Shown here: piece by piece, positions 34,988 to 44,656 of the stretch
Layout: each line of letters opens with the position of its first letter
Position numbering within the stretch: position 1 is the first letter of the stretch
NCBI GenBank assembly: GCA_037138335.1
Contig: JBAXIO010000001.1
Span: 291,230-355,229 of the forward strand
Reading direction: 5' to 3'
Source: CAIRDP01 sp037138335
GTDB lineage: Bacteria; Bacteroidota; Bacteroidia; Bacteroidales; FEN-979
Length of the DNA stretch: 64,000 bases
Made by a program: the position numbers and the translations under genes
Notes under the pieces: generated by a model
What the model saw: only the letters and a program-made list of their open reading frames with translations
What the model was told of the DNA's origin: nothing
The model's database searches: none

Positions 34988-37438
34988 TCAATCAAAGATA
35001 ATCTGCCCTTTTTCCGCATCTATATGATAAGTCCCGAATTTCTTCAGGGTATTATCACCGAACTTAATTGCAGTGCGGATTTTACTGTTTACCATAACTT
35101 TTATGTCCTTTACAGTATTCCTGGCAATTCTGACTTCCTTCAGGGTGATCACGGCTTTTTCACTGATGTTTTTTTCCTGGATCAGTTTTGTGGCATCTCC
35201 TTCGAAGTCATTTTTATCGATCACCCCGTCTTTGAGCAGCTTGAATGCCTCGGCAGAAGCTATAAACACGTCTTTTTCAGAAGGGTCATAACTGAATGTC
35301 ACGGCAATCCCGTTGACAAAGCAGCTTCCGTCGTATGTCCCGTCTTTAAGTTTTGTGAGTGTAATGCCGTTCACTTCAGGTGTTACAACAACTTCGATTT
35401 TTGTTGTACCCTGGGTCTTGGAAGGTGTGGATTTGGGTACAAAATCATTTCTCAGGATTGAGAATTCGGTACGGCGGTTGAGCTGGTGTGCGGCTTCTTT
35501 TACGGCGGTATTAGGAAGGAGGTTGATAACCGAGTCGGTCAGGATCGTTCCTGCAGCGAAAGTATATCCTTCCCTGGCAAGGTCTTTCGACAGGGCTCTT
35601 GGAACCCTTTCTCCGTAACCTTTTGCGACAAGGCGGTCGGGGTCAATTCCTCTTGTTATCAGGTAGTCAACAACACTTTGGGCGCGCTTCTGGGAAAGTA
35701 TGTCATTGCGTTCATCGCTATCCCTGGAATCGGTATGAGCTGCAAGTTCAATAACAATCGTCTCATTGGCATCGAGGGTTTCTATAAGGTCCTGGAGCGA
35801 GTCCTGGTACTGGGGTTTAAGGTCCCATTTTGCAAGGTCGTACAGGATATCGGGAAGTACAACAGGTTTTTTAGGAATCGGCTTCAGCACAAAGTTCCTT
35901 GTAAGGTCTTTGCTCTTTTCGAGGCCCACTGTGGTTTCCCGTCCTTTTTCGTTGAAATAATCTTTCTTGGTAACCAGGATGTCGTAAGTTGTATTTGCAG
36001 TGATCTGCATTTTGTTGAAGCTGTAATGGCCTTTTTCGTCGGTGGTGTATTTAAAGATCCGGCCATTGGTACCGGTAGCCCTTACTTCAGCGCCCTGGAC
36101 GGGAAGCAGTGAGCGGTCGTCGGTCACGTTCCCTTCGAGGGTATAATAGATTGGGGGAATTACAAAAGAGTAGATATCGTCTCTCCCTTTTCCCCCGGGG
36201 CGGTTTGATGTAAACAGCCCTTCCTCTGATTCTTCAGCATTGAACACTATCGAAAGGTCGTCGGCCGGGGAGTTGATCGGGGATTTCATGTTTTCGGGCT
36301 TACCCCATTTGCCTTTGGAAAAGACGGAGCAGAAAATGTCAGATCCACCCATACCGGGCAGCCCGTCAGAAGCAAAGTACAGGATGCTGTCGTTCCTGAT
36401 AAAAGGAAAAAGTTCATTCCCGGGGGTGTTGATTTCTGAACCAAGGTTCTCCTTGATCCATTTGCCGCCTTTCTTGCTGGCCCTCCAGATATCCTTTCCG
36501 CCCATTCCGCCGGGTAGTTCGGCCGAAAAATAGATCACATCCCCGTTGCCAACAGAAGGGTGCCCGTAAACGCTTGTACTGTCGCCTCCAAGCTCAACTT
36601 TCTCGGGATCCCCCCAGTTGCTGGTTCCTGTGCGGCTGGTAACAAAGATCTGGCAACCGTTCTTTTTCTTTGAGTCATTATAACAGCGGGTGAAATAAAA
36701 ATGTGCGAATTTAGGATCAAACTGGCCCACCCCGTCGTTTGTTTTGGTGTTAATCATACCAGCCTGGTCGGCAAGGACCGGTTTGCTCCATTCCTGTTTG
36801 CGGTCTTTACGGGCGAAATAAAAATCGGAGAATTTCAGGCCTGTCCAGTTATCAATATCCTTTCCATTGCTGGCATCACGGTCGGAAGTAAAAATAATGG
36901 ACCCAAACTTTTTATCGGCATATGCCGGGGCAAAGTCATCTTCCTTGGAGTTGAGGGTTTTTTCCCATTTTACAGTGTATTTGGAAGGGTTTGCCAGCCA
37001 TTCCTTCGCCATCTTGCAGGTGAGGATCCCCTGCTCACCCCTGGGATCTTTTGGTGATAATTCCTTGTATGCCTGGTACTGTTTGATGGCTTCATCATAA
37101 TTGCCGTTAGATTTCAGGGCATTGGCATAATACAGAAGGACCCTGGGCTCATCTTTGATGAATTTGACGTTGTTCAGCAGCCGTTTGTAAGCAGATTCTG
37201 CTTTCTTGGTATTGTTCATCATCCGGTAGCATTCGGCAATGCGAAAGGTGATCCGGTCCCGTTCAGCTTTATTATTCTTGACTTTTGAAGTTGCTTTCTG
37301 GTATTTCTGAAGAGCTGTGAAGTACATAGATTCCGAAAACGCATCATCAGCTGCTCTAGTGGCTTTATTCTGGGCAAGTGCGGTGACGGTGAAACAGCTT
37401 AAGGCAATCAGGAAGAAAAAACAGTTTTTCAAGTGCAT
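34988..37438 (-). CDS. OmpA-family outer membrane protein with TPR and PD40 repeats
   Basis: 816 residues. Signal peptide (CFFFLIALSCFTVTALAQ), TPR-like repeats (about 25-135), PD40 beta-propeller repeats (about 165-440; e.g. IIFTSDRDASNGKD, YFASDGLPGMGGSDIF), a carboxypeptidase-regulatory-like domain (about 450-530) and an OmpA peptidoglycan-binding domain (about 545-670; AAHTDSRDSDERN, LSQKRAQSVVDYL). The order resembles T9SS PorE-like proteins. The last ~118 residues look like a degenerate retropepsin domain (YDPS at 717-720 in place of DTG). Start chosen at the signal peptide. Confidence 0.88.
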   Translation of the reverse strand: MHLKNCFFFLIALSCFTVTALAQNKATRAADDAFSESMYFTALQKYQKATSKVKNNKAERDRITFRIAECYRMMNNTKKAESAYKRLLNNVKFIKDEPRVLLYYANALKSNGNYDEAIKQYQAYKELSPKDPRGEQGILTCKMAKEWLANPSKYTVKWEKTLNSKEDDFAPAYADKKFGSIIFTSDRDASNGKDIDNWTGLKFSDFYFARKDRKQEWSKPVLADQAGMINTKTNDGVGQFDPKFAHFYFTRCYNDSKKKNGCQIFVTSRTGTSNWGDPEKVELGGDSTSVYGHPSVGNGDVIYFSAELPGGMGGKDIWRASKKGGKWIKENLGSEINTPGNELFPFIRNDSILYFASDGLPGMGGSDIFCSVFSKGKWGKPENMKSPINSPADDLSIVFNAEESEEGLFTSNRPGGKGRDDIYSFVIPPIYYTLEGNVTDDRSLLPVQGAEVRATGTNGRIFKYTTDEKGHYSFNKMQITANTTYDILVTKKDYFNEKGRETTVGLEKSKDLTRNFVLKPIPKKPVVLPDILYDLAKWDLKPQYQDSLQDLIETLDANETIVIELAAHTDSRDSDERNDILSQKRAQSVVDYLITRGIDPDRLVAKGYGERVPRALSKDLAREGYTFAAGTILTDSVINLLPNTAVKEAAHQLNRRTEFSILRNDFVPKSTPSKTQGTTKIEVVVTPEVNGITLTKLKDGTYDGSCFVNGIAVTFSYDPSEKDVFIASAEAFKLLKDGVIDKNDFEGDATKLIQEKNISEKAVITLKEVRIARNTVKDIKVMVNSKIRTAIKFGDNTLKKFGTYHIDAEKGQIIFD

Positions 37439-37470
37439 TAAAGAATAATATTGGTAGCTGGAATAACGTA

Positions 37471-37478
37471 CAAATATA
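37471..37478 (-). promoter_or_regulatory. -7 promoter element for the OmpA-family gene
   Basis: Minus-strand TATATTTG, 32 bp before the ATG at 37438. Confidence 0.65.
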
Positions 37479-37492
37479 CAGAAAAGTGTAAT

Positions 37493-37526
37493 AAAAAAAG
37501 GCTGCCCTTGCGAACAGCCTTTTTTT
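37493..37526 (-). terminator. Rho-independent terminator after secDF
   Basis: Stem GGCTG / CAGCC with a 10-nt loop, A-run on one side and T-run on the other. It separates secDF from the OmpA-family promoter. Confidence 0.85.
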
Positions 37527-37552
37527 GTCATCAAGCACCATTATATAAAGTG

Positions 37553-40500
37553 CTATTTTGATTTTGTCTTTGCAGCAAGTTCTTTCCTCTCCTTGCGGCG
37601 TTTCTGGGCCATCAGGATGTCGTATGCAACAGGAGTTGCATTGAACACCGATGAGTAGGTTCCTGAAATAACCCCGATCAGCAAGGCGAAAGTAAATCCG
37701 CGGAGGACTTCACCGCCAAAGATGAAGATCACGATCAGTACAACCAATGTTACACCTGATGTGTTGATGGTTCGTCCAAGGGTTGAGTTGATAGCGGCAT
37801 TGATATTGTCGGCCAGGTCACGCTTTGGATATAACCCGCGGTATTCACGGATCCTGTCGAAGATGATGACAGTATCCATGATGGAATAACCGATGATGGT
37901 AAGCAAGGCGGCAATAAACTGCTGGTCAACCTCCATGCTGAACGGAAGAATGCCGTGGAAGAGGGTGAACATCGTTATAATGATGAGGGTATCATGGAAG
38001 AGTGAGATCACGCCTCCGATACCGAATTGCCAGTTCTTAAACCTCAGTGCTATATATATAAATATAATGACGAGCGAGAAGAATACGGCAAATACGGCCT
38101 GCCAGATCAATGCATAACTGATGGTGGGATCGACACGCTGTGAGCTCATCTCACCGATAGCCTTTTTAGGATCTCCTGATTTGAAGTCCTGGAAAGCGAT
38201 AGGCGTCCTGTAGAATCCTTTAACGCCCTCGAACAATGTCTGGTTGACAATCGAGTCGGCTTGCTGGCTCCGGTCATTGATCATGTATTTGGTTGTGATC
38301 TTTACCTGGTTTGAAGGGCCAAAAGTCTTTACTTCAGGATACTCTTTGAAAACCTTTCCGAGAGATTCACGCACATCGGAAGTCTTAACAGGTTCATCAA
38401 AGCGCACAACATAGCTGCGGCCACCGGTGAAGTCAAGGCCAGGATCAAGGCCGCGCACAAAGATCGAGATGATGCCCGGGATAATGATGGCGATGGAAAG
38501 GATGTACATTTTATACCTCATCCCGATGAAATTGATCTTAATATTCTGGAAGGCATTCTGGCTCCATCTGTAACCTGTTGTGATTGTCATGTTCCTGTCA
38601 AGCATCCATTCGAAAAGAAGTCTTGCCAGAAAGATTGATGAGAACAGTGACAGCAGCAGGCCGATAACCAGCGTTGTTGCAAAACCCTGAATGGGGCCTG
38701 AACCGAAAATATAAAGTACGATACCTGTAAGGATAGTTGTAACGTGACCGTCGATGATGGCCGAAAGGGCATGATGGAAACCGTCTTTAACAACCAGCCT
38801 CATACCTTTGCCTGCCCTCATTTCCTCTCGCATACGCTCGTAGATGATCACGTTTGAGTCAACCGCCATGGCGAGGGTAAGAACGATACCTGCAATACCG
38901 GGGAGGGTAAGGACTGCTCCAATGGATGCAAGCACCCCGAACAGGAAGAATACGTTTGCAAACAGGGCAATATCGGCAACGTGGCCGGCACCCCTGTAAT
39001 AAAGTGACATATACAGGAGGACCCCTATGAAAGCGATGATGAAGGAGATTAAACCTGCGTTGATTGATTCTTTACCGAGGGAGGGGCCAACAACTTCTTC
39101 AGCAACGATGTGTGCAGGTGCGGGAAGTTTCCCGGCTTTCAGGATGTTGGCAAGGTCTTGCGCTTCTTCAACGGTCATATTTCCGCCGGTAATGGACGAC
39201 ATCCCGTTGGGTATTTCACCATTGACATTGGGATAACTGTAAACATAGCCGTCGAGTACGATGGCTATCTGCTTGCCTACGTTGTCGCCGGTAAGACGTT
39301 TCCAGATACGTGCGCCTTCACCGTTCATCGACATGGAAACTTCAACCCTTCCGTTCTGGTCATAGTCCTGGCGTGCATTGGTGATCACATCACCGCCCAA
39401 TGCCGGGGAACCATCCCTGGAAGTCACCTTCAGTGCAACGAGTGAGAGAACGTCCTTAGCCTCTTCGCCGGGCTTTACAGTCCATGCAAGCTTCAGGTCC
39501 CTAGGGAAAAGATGTTTGACAAGGCGAAGCATGTAGTTGACCTTGGCAGTGTCCTTGATCATTGCTCTTCCAACCATAGCAGTCTGGCCGGCCTGGTATT
39601 GCCCGTCCTTGGTCTGGTATATATTCATGGCAAGCACGGCAAACAGGGGATTGTTCTTCATCCATTGTTCGGTCTCCGCCCTTTTGTTCATGGCAGAAGC
39701 CTTGGAAGTGTCTTTTCCGAGTTGTTTAAGAAGGGCATTTCCGCCTGCAGTATCTTTTTTAATGCTGTCTTTCTTTGCAGGGGCCGTCTTGGATGGAGCA
39801 GTTTTGGCAGCCAGTACAGGCTGGCTTTTAGCAGCTTTGGCAGCTCCGAGGGTATCTATCCGAAGAGTATCCCTTTTCAGTGTATCCCCGCCCGACATCA
39901 TGATCGCAGCAAGTTTTTTGTTAGCTTCGGTCAGATAGGGGTGAAGCTGTGTGAACTGGTATGTTTCCCAGAATTCAAGCTGGGCAGTCCCCTGCAAGAG
40001 TTTACGTACACGCTCGGGATCTTTGATACCCGGCAATTCTATAAGGATACGGCCTGCCGTCTGCAGTTTCTGGATGTTGGGCTGTACAACCCCGAAACGG
40101 TCAATACGGGTCGTAAGGATTCTATAAGTCCTGTCAATGGCTGCATTCGTTTCATCGCGTAGGACTTTGATCACTTCAGCATTTGTGGTGTTGAAATTGA
40201 TCTTGTCTTTTAAATCAACTGTATTGAAGATAGCGGCAAGCTTGGCATTGGGGTCCACTTCTTTGCAGGATTCGGCGAACAGGTCAACAAAGTCGGCCGT
40301 ACTGTTCTTTTCTTTCTGGATGGCAAGCTGGAGGGCTTTATTGAAAGTGGGGTCCTGGCTGTATCCCGACATTGCACGGATCACTTCAGGAACCGAAACG
40401 GCCATGGTTACGTTCATACCGCCTTTAAGGTCAAGACCAAGGTTGATCTCACGTTCCCTTACGTCTTTGAGGGTATACTTTTTAAGGAGGATGTTATAAA

Positions 40501-40747
40501 CATCTACTCCTGCCATTGAGTCGTTGAAATATTCATTCCTTGACCGGATAACCGAATCGGTAACGTATTCCAAACGGGCCTGATTACCCTTGGCTAATTT
40601 AACTGCCAGTTCTTTTCCGGCGGGGGCGTTGGCGTAATCGTCAGCTTTCACCGAATACCGGTAGCTGATAAAAGTAAACGACAACTGGAACAAACAAACT
40701 AAACCGAATATAATCGCAAATAGCTTGACAGCGCCTTTATTCTGCAT
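37553..40747 (-). CDS. secDF: Protein translocase SecDF, fused
   Basis: 1,064 residues. Membrane protein that uses the proton gradient to help Sec export. The SecD half has an N-terminal helix, a large periplasmic domain with DLKGGMNVTM and a Lys/Ala-rich linker at about residues 295-335, and helices including AMAVDSNVIIYERMREE. The SecF half starts near residue 730 (GLDFTGGRSYVV) and ends with DTVIIFDRIRE. The fusion is the norm in Bacteroidota. Confidence 0.96.
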   Translation of the reverse strand: MQNKGAVKLFAIIFGLVCLFQLSFTFISYRYSVKADDYANAPAGKELAVKLAKGNQARLEYVTDSVIRSRNEYFNDSMAGVDVYNILLKKYTLKDVREREINLGLDLKGGMNVTMAVSVPEVIRAMSGYSQDPTFNKALQLAIQKEKNSTADFVDLFAESCKEVDPNAKLAAIFNTVDLKDKINFNTTNAEVIKVLRDETNAAIDRTYRILTTRIDRFGVVQPNIQKLQTAGRILIELPGIKDPERVRKLLQGTAQLEFWETYQFTQLHPYLTEANKKLAAIMMSGGDTLKRDTLRIDTLGAAKAAKSQPVLAAKTAPSKTAPAKKDSIKKDTAGGNALLKQLGKDTSKASAMNKRAETEQWMKNNPLFAVLAMNIYQTKDGQYQAGQTAMVGRAMIKDTAKVNYMLRLVKHLFPRDLKLAWTVKPGEEAKDVLSLVALKVTSRDGSPALGGDVITNARQDYDQNGRVEVSMSMNGEGARIWKRLTGDNVGKQIAIVLDGYVYSYPNVNGEIPNGMSSITGGNMTVEEAQDLANILKAGKLPAPAHIVAEEVVGPSLGKESINAGLISFIIAFIGVLLYMSLYYRGAGHVADIALFANVFFLFGVLASIGAVLTLPGIAGIVLTLAMAVDSNVIIYERMREEMRAGKGMRLVVKDGFHHALSAIIDGHVTTILTGIVLYIFGSGPIQGFATTLVIGLLLSLFSSIFLARLLFEWMLDRNMTITTGYRWSQNAFQNIKINFIGMRYKMYILSIAIIIPGIISIFVRGLDPGLDFTGGRSYVVRFDEPVKTSDVRESLGKVFKEYPEVKTFGPSNQVKITTKYMINDRSQQADSIVNQTLFEGVKGFYRTPIAFQDFKSGDPKKAIGEMSSQRVDPTISYALIWQAVFAVFFSLVIIFIYIALRFKNWQFGIGGVISLFHDTLIIITMFTLFHGILPFSMEVDQQFIAALLTIIGYSIMDTVIIFDRIREYRGLYPKRDLADNINAAINSTLGRTINTSGVTLVVLIVIFIFGGEVLRGFTFALLIGVISGTYSSVFNATPVAYDILMAQKRRKERKELAAKTKSK

Positions 40748-40795
40748 GAGGTTGAAATTTAATTAAAATACTTATTGTCTGATTTTTTGAGGGTG

Positions 40796-40803
40796 CAAAA
40801 TTA
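40796..40803 (-). promoter_or_regulatory. -7 promoter element for secDF
   Basis: Minus-strand TAATTTTG, 48 bp before the ATG at 40747. Confidence 0.65.
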
Positions 40804-40846
40804 GAACTTTTCCCTGAAAAATAAAAGAGGTGGGATGAATTATATT

Positions 40847-41260
40847 TTACTTGAAATTGATGGTCCCTTTTGTTGCCCCCGCGGGAAGCCTTAACAGTAT
40901 GAATTTCCGCCAGCTGTAATAGGCGTTTGTGCCGGCAGTTTCAGGTTTGTCGGCGTACTTGACGGTAAATTTTGTATCATCATTCACCAGCAGGTTCTTT
41001 TTGCCTTCAAATTTTTCTTCGGAAATTGTTGTCATGGCCCAGTAGCCGATAGTGTCAGAGGCTGATATTTTATCAAACACAAGGCGTTCGCCGCCCTTTC
41101 CGATAGTATACCAGCCGGTCGTCATCCAGTACCCCCCTGCTGACACATAACGGCACATCGCAACATAGACCTGGGCATCGTGGTTGTTTTTAAATATAAT
41201 TTGCGGATGTCCCTCTGCCAGGATGAACAGGAAGGAAAACAGTAGTAACAATCTGGACAT
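40847..41260 (-). CDS. Small exported protein, DUF1036-like
   Basis: 137 residues with a signal peptide (LLLLFSFLFILAEG). The mature part has VYVAMCRYVS followed by GWYTIGKGGERLV, a pattern like the DUF1036 family (CN...VYVA...GWW.I..G). It is not a confident family match. No neighbour suggests a function. Confidence 0.65.
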   Translation of the reverse strand: MSRLLLLFSFLFILAEGHPQIIFKNNHDAQVYVAMCRYVSAGGYWMTTGWYTIGKGGERLVFDKISASDTIGYWAMTTISEEKFEGKKNLLVNDDTKFTVKYADKPETAGTNAYYSWRKFILLRLPAGATKGTINFK

Positions 41261-41302
41261 GGTTTTCGGAATTTAGGGATAAAGATACTTCTTTTCTGTT
41301 GA

Positions 41303-41351
41303 TCCTGCATCCCGCTATCCCTCATCCCGCTATTCCGCTTCCTGTACCCCC
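41303..41351. repeat. Heptad repeat array, CATCCCG family
   Basis: Consecutive 7-mers tcctgca, tcccgct, atccctc, atcccgc, tattccg, cttcctg between two small minus-strand genes. Same 7-bp period as the other arrays, different sequence family. Confidence 0.65.
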
Positions 41352-41376
41352 GTTCCATGATGTCAGATATCTTTCA

Positions 41377-41946
41377 TCACTCAGCGGTTTCCAGCTTTGA
41401 AAGCTTCCTGAGGATCTTAAGTCCCCTGGCTTTAAAACCCGGGGTTTCTTCATTAAGCCGGTATTCTATACAATCGGCTAATTCTTTTCGCAGTTCCGGC
41501 TCCATAATAGAAGCTGTATACAATATGTCCATGCAATATCCTTTGACTGCTGCCGGATGAAGCGGAGACAGTAACCACTCAAAACAAATGCTTATAAGGT
41601 TCCCCAAACAGGAGGGAGGAATAGGGTATCTTGATAAGATATGCAGGGAGTGTCTTCTTAAACCATCATGATGGAATACGGGTAATAAGCCGGCAATCTT
41701 CTCGAGATATTCCTGTATTAAACCGGGATCCTCCATCGAATACAGGTCGATTGCCCAGACAATTCTGCGACTATAGGGTTCTTCATTAGCTAAATAAATG
41801 TCAATGAGCTCATTATGCCATTCAGGATGGTTTCTTATGATATCGACCAGGCGGTCGGCATGGTCTCTGCCCATGGAAGAGTTGATTATCCTTTTTAGTT
41901 CTTCCCTGAGCCTATTGTCCGATTTATGATCTGATATATAGTTCAT
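41377..41946 (-). CDS. Hypothetical protein, all-helical
   Basis: 189 residues from MNYISDHKSD. Not recognised. Predicted mainly helical, with HEAT-like hydrophobic spacing (RRHSLHILSRYP, KARGLKILRKLSKLE). No signal peptide with this start; the longer frame gives an implausible N-terminus upstream of the promoter. Transcribed divergently from the arginine-decarboxylase-like gene. Confidence 0.7.
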   Translation of the reverse strand: MNYISDHKSDNRLREELKRIINSSMGRDHADRLVDIIRNHPEWHNELIDIYLANEEPYSRRIVWAIDLYSMEDPGLIQEYLEKIAGLLPVFHHDGLRRHSLHILSRYPIPPSCLGNLISICFEWLLSPLHPAAVKGYCMDILYTASIMEPELRKELADCIEYRLNEETPGFKARGLKILRKLSKLETAE

Positions 41947-41981
41947 TGTGATGAAATTGAATCTGTAAAACAGCCAGGCAC

Positions 41982-41989
41982 CAAATTTA
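41982..41989 (-). promoter_or_regulatory. -7 promoter element for the helical hypothetical gene
   Basis: Minus-strand TAAATTTG, 35 bp before the ATG at 41946. Confidence 0.55.
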
Positions 41990-42021
41990 CAAATAATATG
42001 AAAAATCAAGAAAAGTTATTT

Positions 42022-42029
42022 TACTTTTG
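42022..42029 (+). promoter_or_regulatory. -7 promoter element for the polyamine gene pair
   Basis: TACTTTTG, leader of about 70 bp before the ATG at 42107. Forms a divergent promoter pair with 41982-41989. Confidence 0.55.
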
Positions 42030-42106
42030 CACATTATTTGTAACCTAAGTGATCTACATTGAGTAAAAAATGTCAAAGTAAGTAACTTACATTAAAATTT
42101 ACAATC

Positions 42107-43498
42107 ATGAAAATAAAGTATAGTGATCTGATTGAGCAGACGTTTGAATTTCCACAACCCGAATTTCAAGTCATTGAGAATGAGCTTTATTTTCATAAAG
42201 TTCCATTGATGGACATTATTAAACAATATGGAACGCCTGTACGTATTACATATCTTCCCAAGATCAGCCAGCAAATACAGAAGGCCAAGCGCCTTTTTAA
42301 TGTGGCGATGGCAAAAGTTGATTACCAGGGTGACTACCATTATTGCTATTGCACAAAAAGCAGCCATTTCAGTTTTATCCTTGAAGAAGTCCTTAAAAAC
42401 GATATTCACATAGAAACGTCATCCGCATTTGACATGCCTATAATTGAAGATCTTTTTAAACGGGGATTGATCAAAAAGGAAAATTACATCATCTGCAACG
42501 GGTTTAAACGGCCTCAGTATATAGAACATATTATCAACCTTGTGCATGACGGGTTTATAAATACCGTGCCTGTCCTCGATAGTTTGCTCGAGATTGACAA
42601 ATATGAACCCCACCTGAAGACAAAAATGAAAGTCGGTATAAGAATAGCTTCTGAAGAAGAACCGAAATTTGATTTTTATACCTCAAGATTAGGGATAAGG
42701 TATAACGATATCGTCCCTTTTTACATGGACCGGCTCAGGAACAACCCTAAGTTCGAGCTTAAAATGCTTCATTTTTTTATCAATACCGGGATTAAGGATA
42801 CCGCTTACTACTGGAACGAATTGAATAAATCGGTTTCGGTATACTGCGAACTGAAGAAAGTTTGTCCGGAGCTTACAGGACTGAATATCGGGGGAGGGTT
42901 CCCGATTAAAAATTCCCTGGAATTTACTTACGACTATGAATACATGGCCGAAGAAATCACTGCACAGATCAAGAATATTTGCGAAAAGAACGAAGTTCCC
43001 GAACCTGATATTTTTACTGAATTCGGCTCATTCACTGTAGGAGAGTCGGGTGCCATTCTTTTCAGTGTCGTGGACCAGAAAAAGCAGAATGACCGGGAAG
43101 CCTGGGATATGATCGACAGCTCTTTCATAACAACTCTTCCCGATACCTGGGCAATTAACCAGAAATTCATCCTACTTTCAATAAACAACTGGGATTCGGA
43201 ATATGAAAGGGTCTTCCTGGGCGGGCTAACCTGCGACAGCGAAGATTATTATAATGCCGAGGGTCATACCAATGCCGTATTCCTTCCGAAATTTTCCACC
43301 GATCCCCCGCTCTACATCGGGATGTTCCATACCGGTGCCTACCAGGAATCCCTGGGAGGGTACGGGGGGATCCAGCATTGCCTCATACCTGCGCCGAAGC
43401 ATGTGCTCATCGACCTTGATGAAAATGATGAGACGTATACGAAATTGTTTTCCAAAGAGCAGAGTTATAAATCAATGCTGAAAATACTGGGGTATTGA
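42107..43498 (+). CDS. Arginine decarboxylase-like PLP enzyme (alanine racemase fold)
   Basis: 463 residues, fold-type III PLP decarboxylase. Probable PLP lysine K84 in YCTKSSHF; phosphate-binding glycines in NIGGGFPIK; C-terminal active-site region FHTGAYQESLGGYGG. The size and motifs match the short Bacteroidota arginine decarboxylases rather than the ~630-residue SpeA of E. coli. Product would be agmatine. It could also act on another basic amino acid. 46 bp separate it from the deoxyhypusine-synthase-like gene, so both are probably one operon. Confidence 0.82.
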   Translation: MKIKYSDLIEQTFEFPQPEFQVIENELYFHKVPLMDIIKQYGTPVRITYLPKISQQIQKAKRLFNVAMAKVDYQGDYHYCYCTKSSHFSFILEEVLKNDIHIETSSAFDMPIIEDLFKRGLIKKENYIICNGFKRPQYIEHIINLVHDGFINTVPVLDSLLEIDKYEPHLKTKMKVGIRIASEEEPKFDFYTSRLGIRYNDIVPFYMDRLRNNPKFELKMLHFFINTGIKDTAYYWNELNKSVSVYCELKKVCPELTGLNIGGGFPIKNSLEFTYDYEYMAEEITAQIKNICEKNEVPEPDIFTEFGSFTVGESGAILFSVVDQKKQNDREAWDMIDSSFITTLPDTWAINQKFILLSINNWDSEYERVFLGGLTCDSEDYYNAEGHTNAVFLPKFSTDPPLYIGMFHTGAYQESLGGYGGIQHCLIPAPKHVLIDLDENDETYTKLFSKEQSYKSMLKILGY

Positions 43499-43544
43499 TT
43501 AACTTTGCAAACTGAAACCAGGAATAATTAAAAATCACCATTTT

Positions 43545-44579
43545 ATGCCTAAGAAATCGAAACAGAAGAAGGAATACCTGAAGAATGTCATAAAGCATGT
43601 TGACATAAAATCATTTGATTCAACGCCTATCATTGATTCCATGCGTGAAATGTCTTTTACTTCCAGGGATACAGCTTCCTCGGCTGATATCCTCAACAGG
43701 ATGATCAAAGACAAGGGCTGTACTATTTTTCTTACCATTGCCGGGAGTACCAGTGCCGGCGGCTGTATGCAGGTTTATGTTGACATGGTAAAGAACAATA
43801 TGGTAGACGCCATCGTTGCTACAGGTGCATCCATTGTTGATATGGATTTCTTTGAAGCGCTCGGTTTTAAACACTATAAAGGAATCCCCACAGCCGATGA
43901 CAAGGACCTGCGTAAGCATTACATCGACAGGATTTACGATACATACATTGATGAGGAAGAACTTCAGTATTGCGACATGGCGATCAAGAAAATCGCCGAC
44001 ACACTTGAAAAAAGGCCTTATTCATCAAGAGAATTTATCCGTGAAATGGGTAAATGGCTGGTAAAAAATTCAAAGAAAAAGGACAGCCTGGTCCAGGTTG
44101 CCTATGAGCATAATGTCCCTATTTTCTGTCCGGCCTTCAGCGATTCAAGTGCAGGCTTCGGGCTTGTTGCCCACCAGTGGGAGAACCCCAAAGAACATGT
44201 CTCCATTGATTCGGTTAAGGATTTCCTGGAGCTGACAAAAATCAAGATGGCATCAAAGACTTCCGGCCTCTTCATGATAGGAGGAGGGGTGCCTAAAAAT
44301 TTCGTGCAGGATACCGTGATATGCGCTGAAGTCCTCGGCAAAGAAGTAGGCATGCACAAATATGCGGTTCAGATAACAGTGGCAGATCCCCGCGACGGGG
44401 CCTGTTCCAGTTCCACTCTCAAGGAAGCCTCATCCTGGGGCAAGGTGGATACAGTTTATGAGCAGATGGTCTATGCCGAAGCAACCAGTGTGCTTCCCCT
44501 GATCGTCAGCTATGTTTATCACCAAAAGGACTGGAAAAAACGGGCGAAATACAAGTGGACGAAAATGCTTGACAAATAG
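43545..44579 (+). CDS. Deoxyhypusine synthase-like aminoalkyltransferase
   Basis: 344 residues of the deoxyhypusine synthase family. The NAD-binding and catalytic features are kept: TIAGSTSAGG near residue 65, PIFCPAFSDSSAGFG at about 190, and the catalytic lysine K300 in EASSWGKVD. Bacteria lack eIF5A, so the role differs from eukaryotes. Family members outside eukaryotes and archaea are thought to make polyamines such as homospermidine. The adjacent decarboxylase supports a polyamine role. The stop codon merges into a heptad array. Confidence 0.85.
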   Translation: MPKKSKQKKEYLKNVIKHVDIKSFDSTPIIDSMREMSFTSRDTASSADILNRMIKDKGCTIFLTIAGSTSAGGCMQVYVDMVKNNMVDAIVATGASIVDMDFFEALGFKHYKGIPTADDKDLRKHYIDRIYDTYIDEEELQYCDMAIKKIADTLEKRPYSSREFIREMGKWLVKNSKKKDSLVQVAYEHNVPIFCPAFSDSSAGFGLVAHQWENPKEHVSIDSVKDFLELTKIKMASKTSGLFMIGGGVPKNFVQDTVICAEVLGKEVGMHKYAVQITVADPRDGACSSSTLKEASSWGKVDTVYEQMVYAEATSVLPLIVSYVYHQKDWKKRAKYKWTKMLDK

Positions 44580-44656
44580 TGAACAGTGACTGGTTAACAG
44601 TTAAAATGTTTTTAGTCACTAATCACCAGTCACTATTTACCGGTCACTAGTCATTA
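44577..44656. repeat. Heptad/inverted repeat array between convergent genes
   Basis: AGTGACTGGT (44585-44594) pairs exactly with ACCAGTCACT (44625-44634), and related TCACTAG heptads run up to the stop of the ABC permease. The array touches the stop codons of both convergent genes and may act as a bidirectional terminator. Confidence 0.75.

Noticed and set aside
34993..35000. Promoter for purM (minus-strand TATCTTTG)
   Set aside because: It lies inside the last codons of the OmpA-family gene and only a few bases from the purM ATG; a chance match is as likely.
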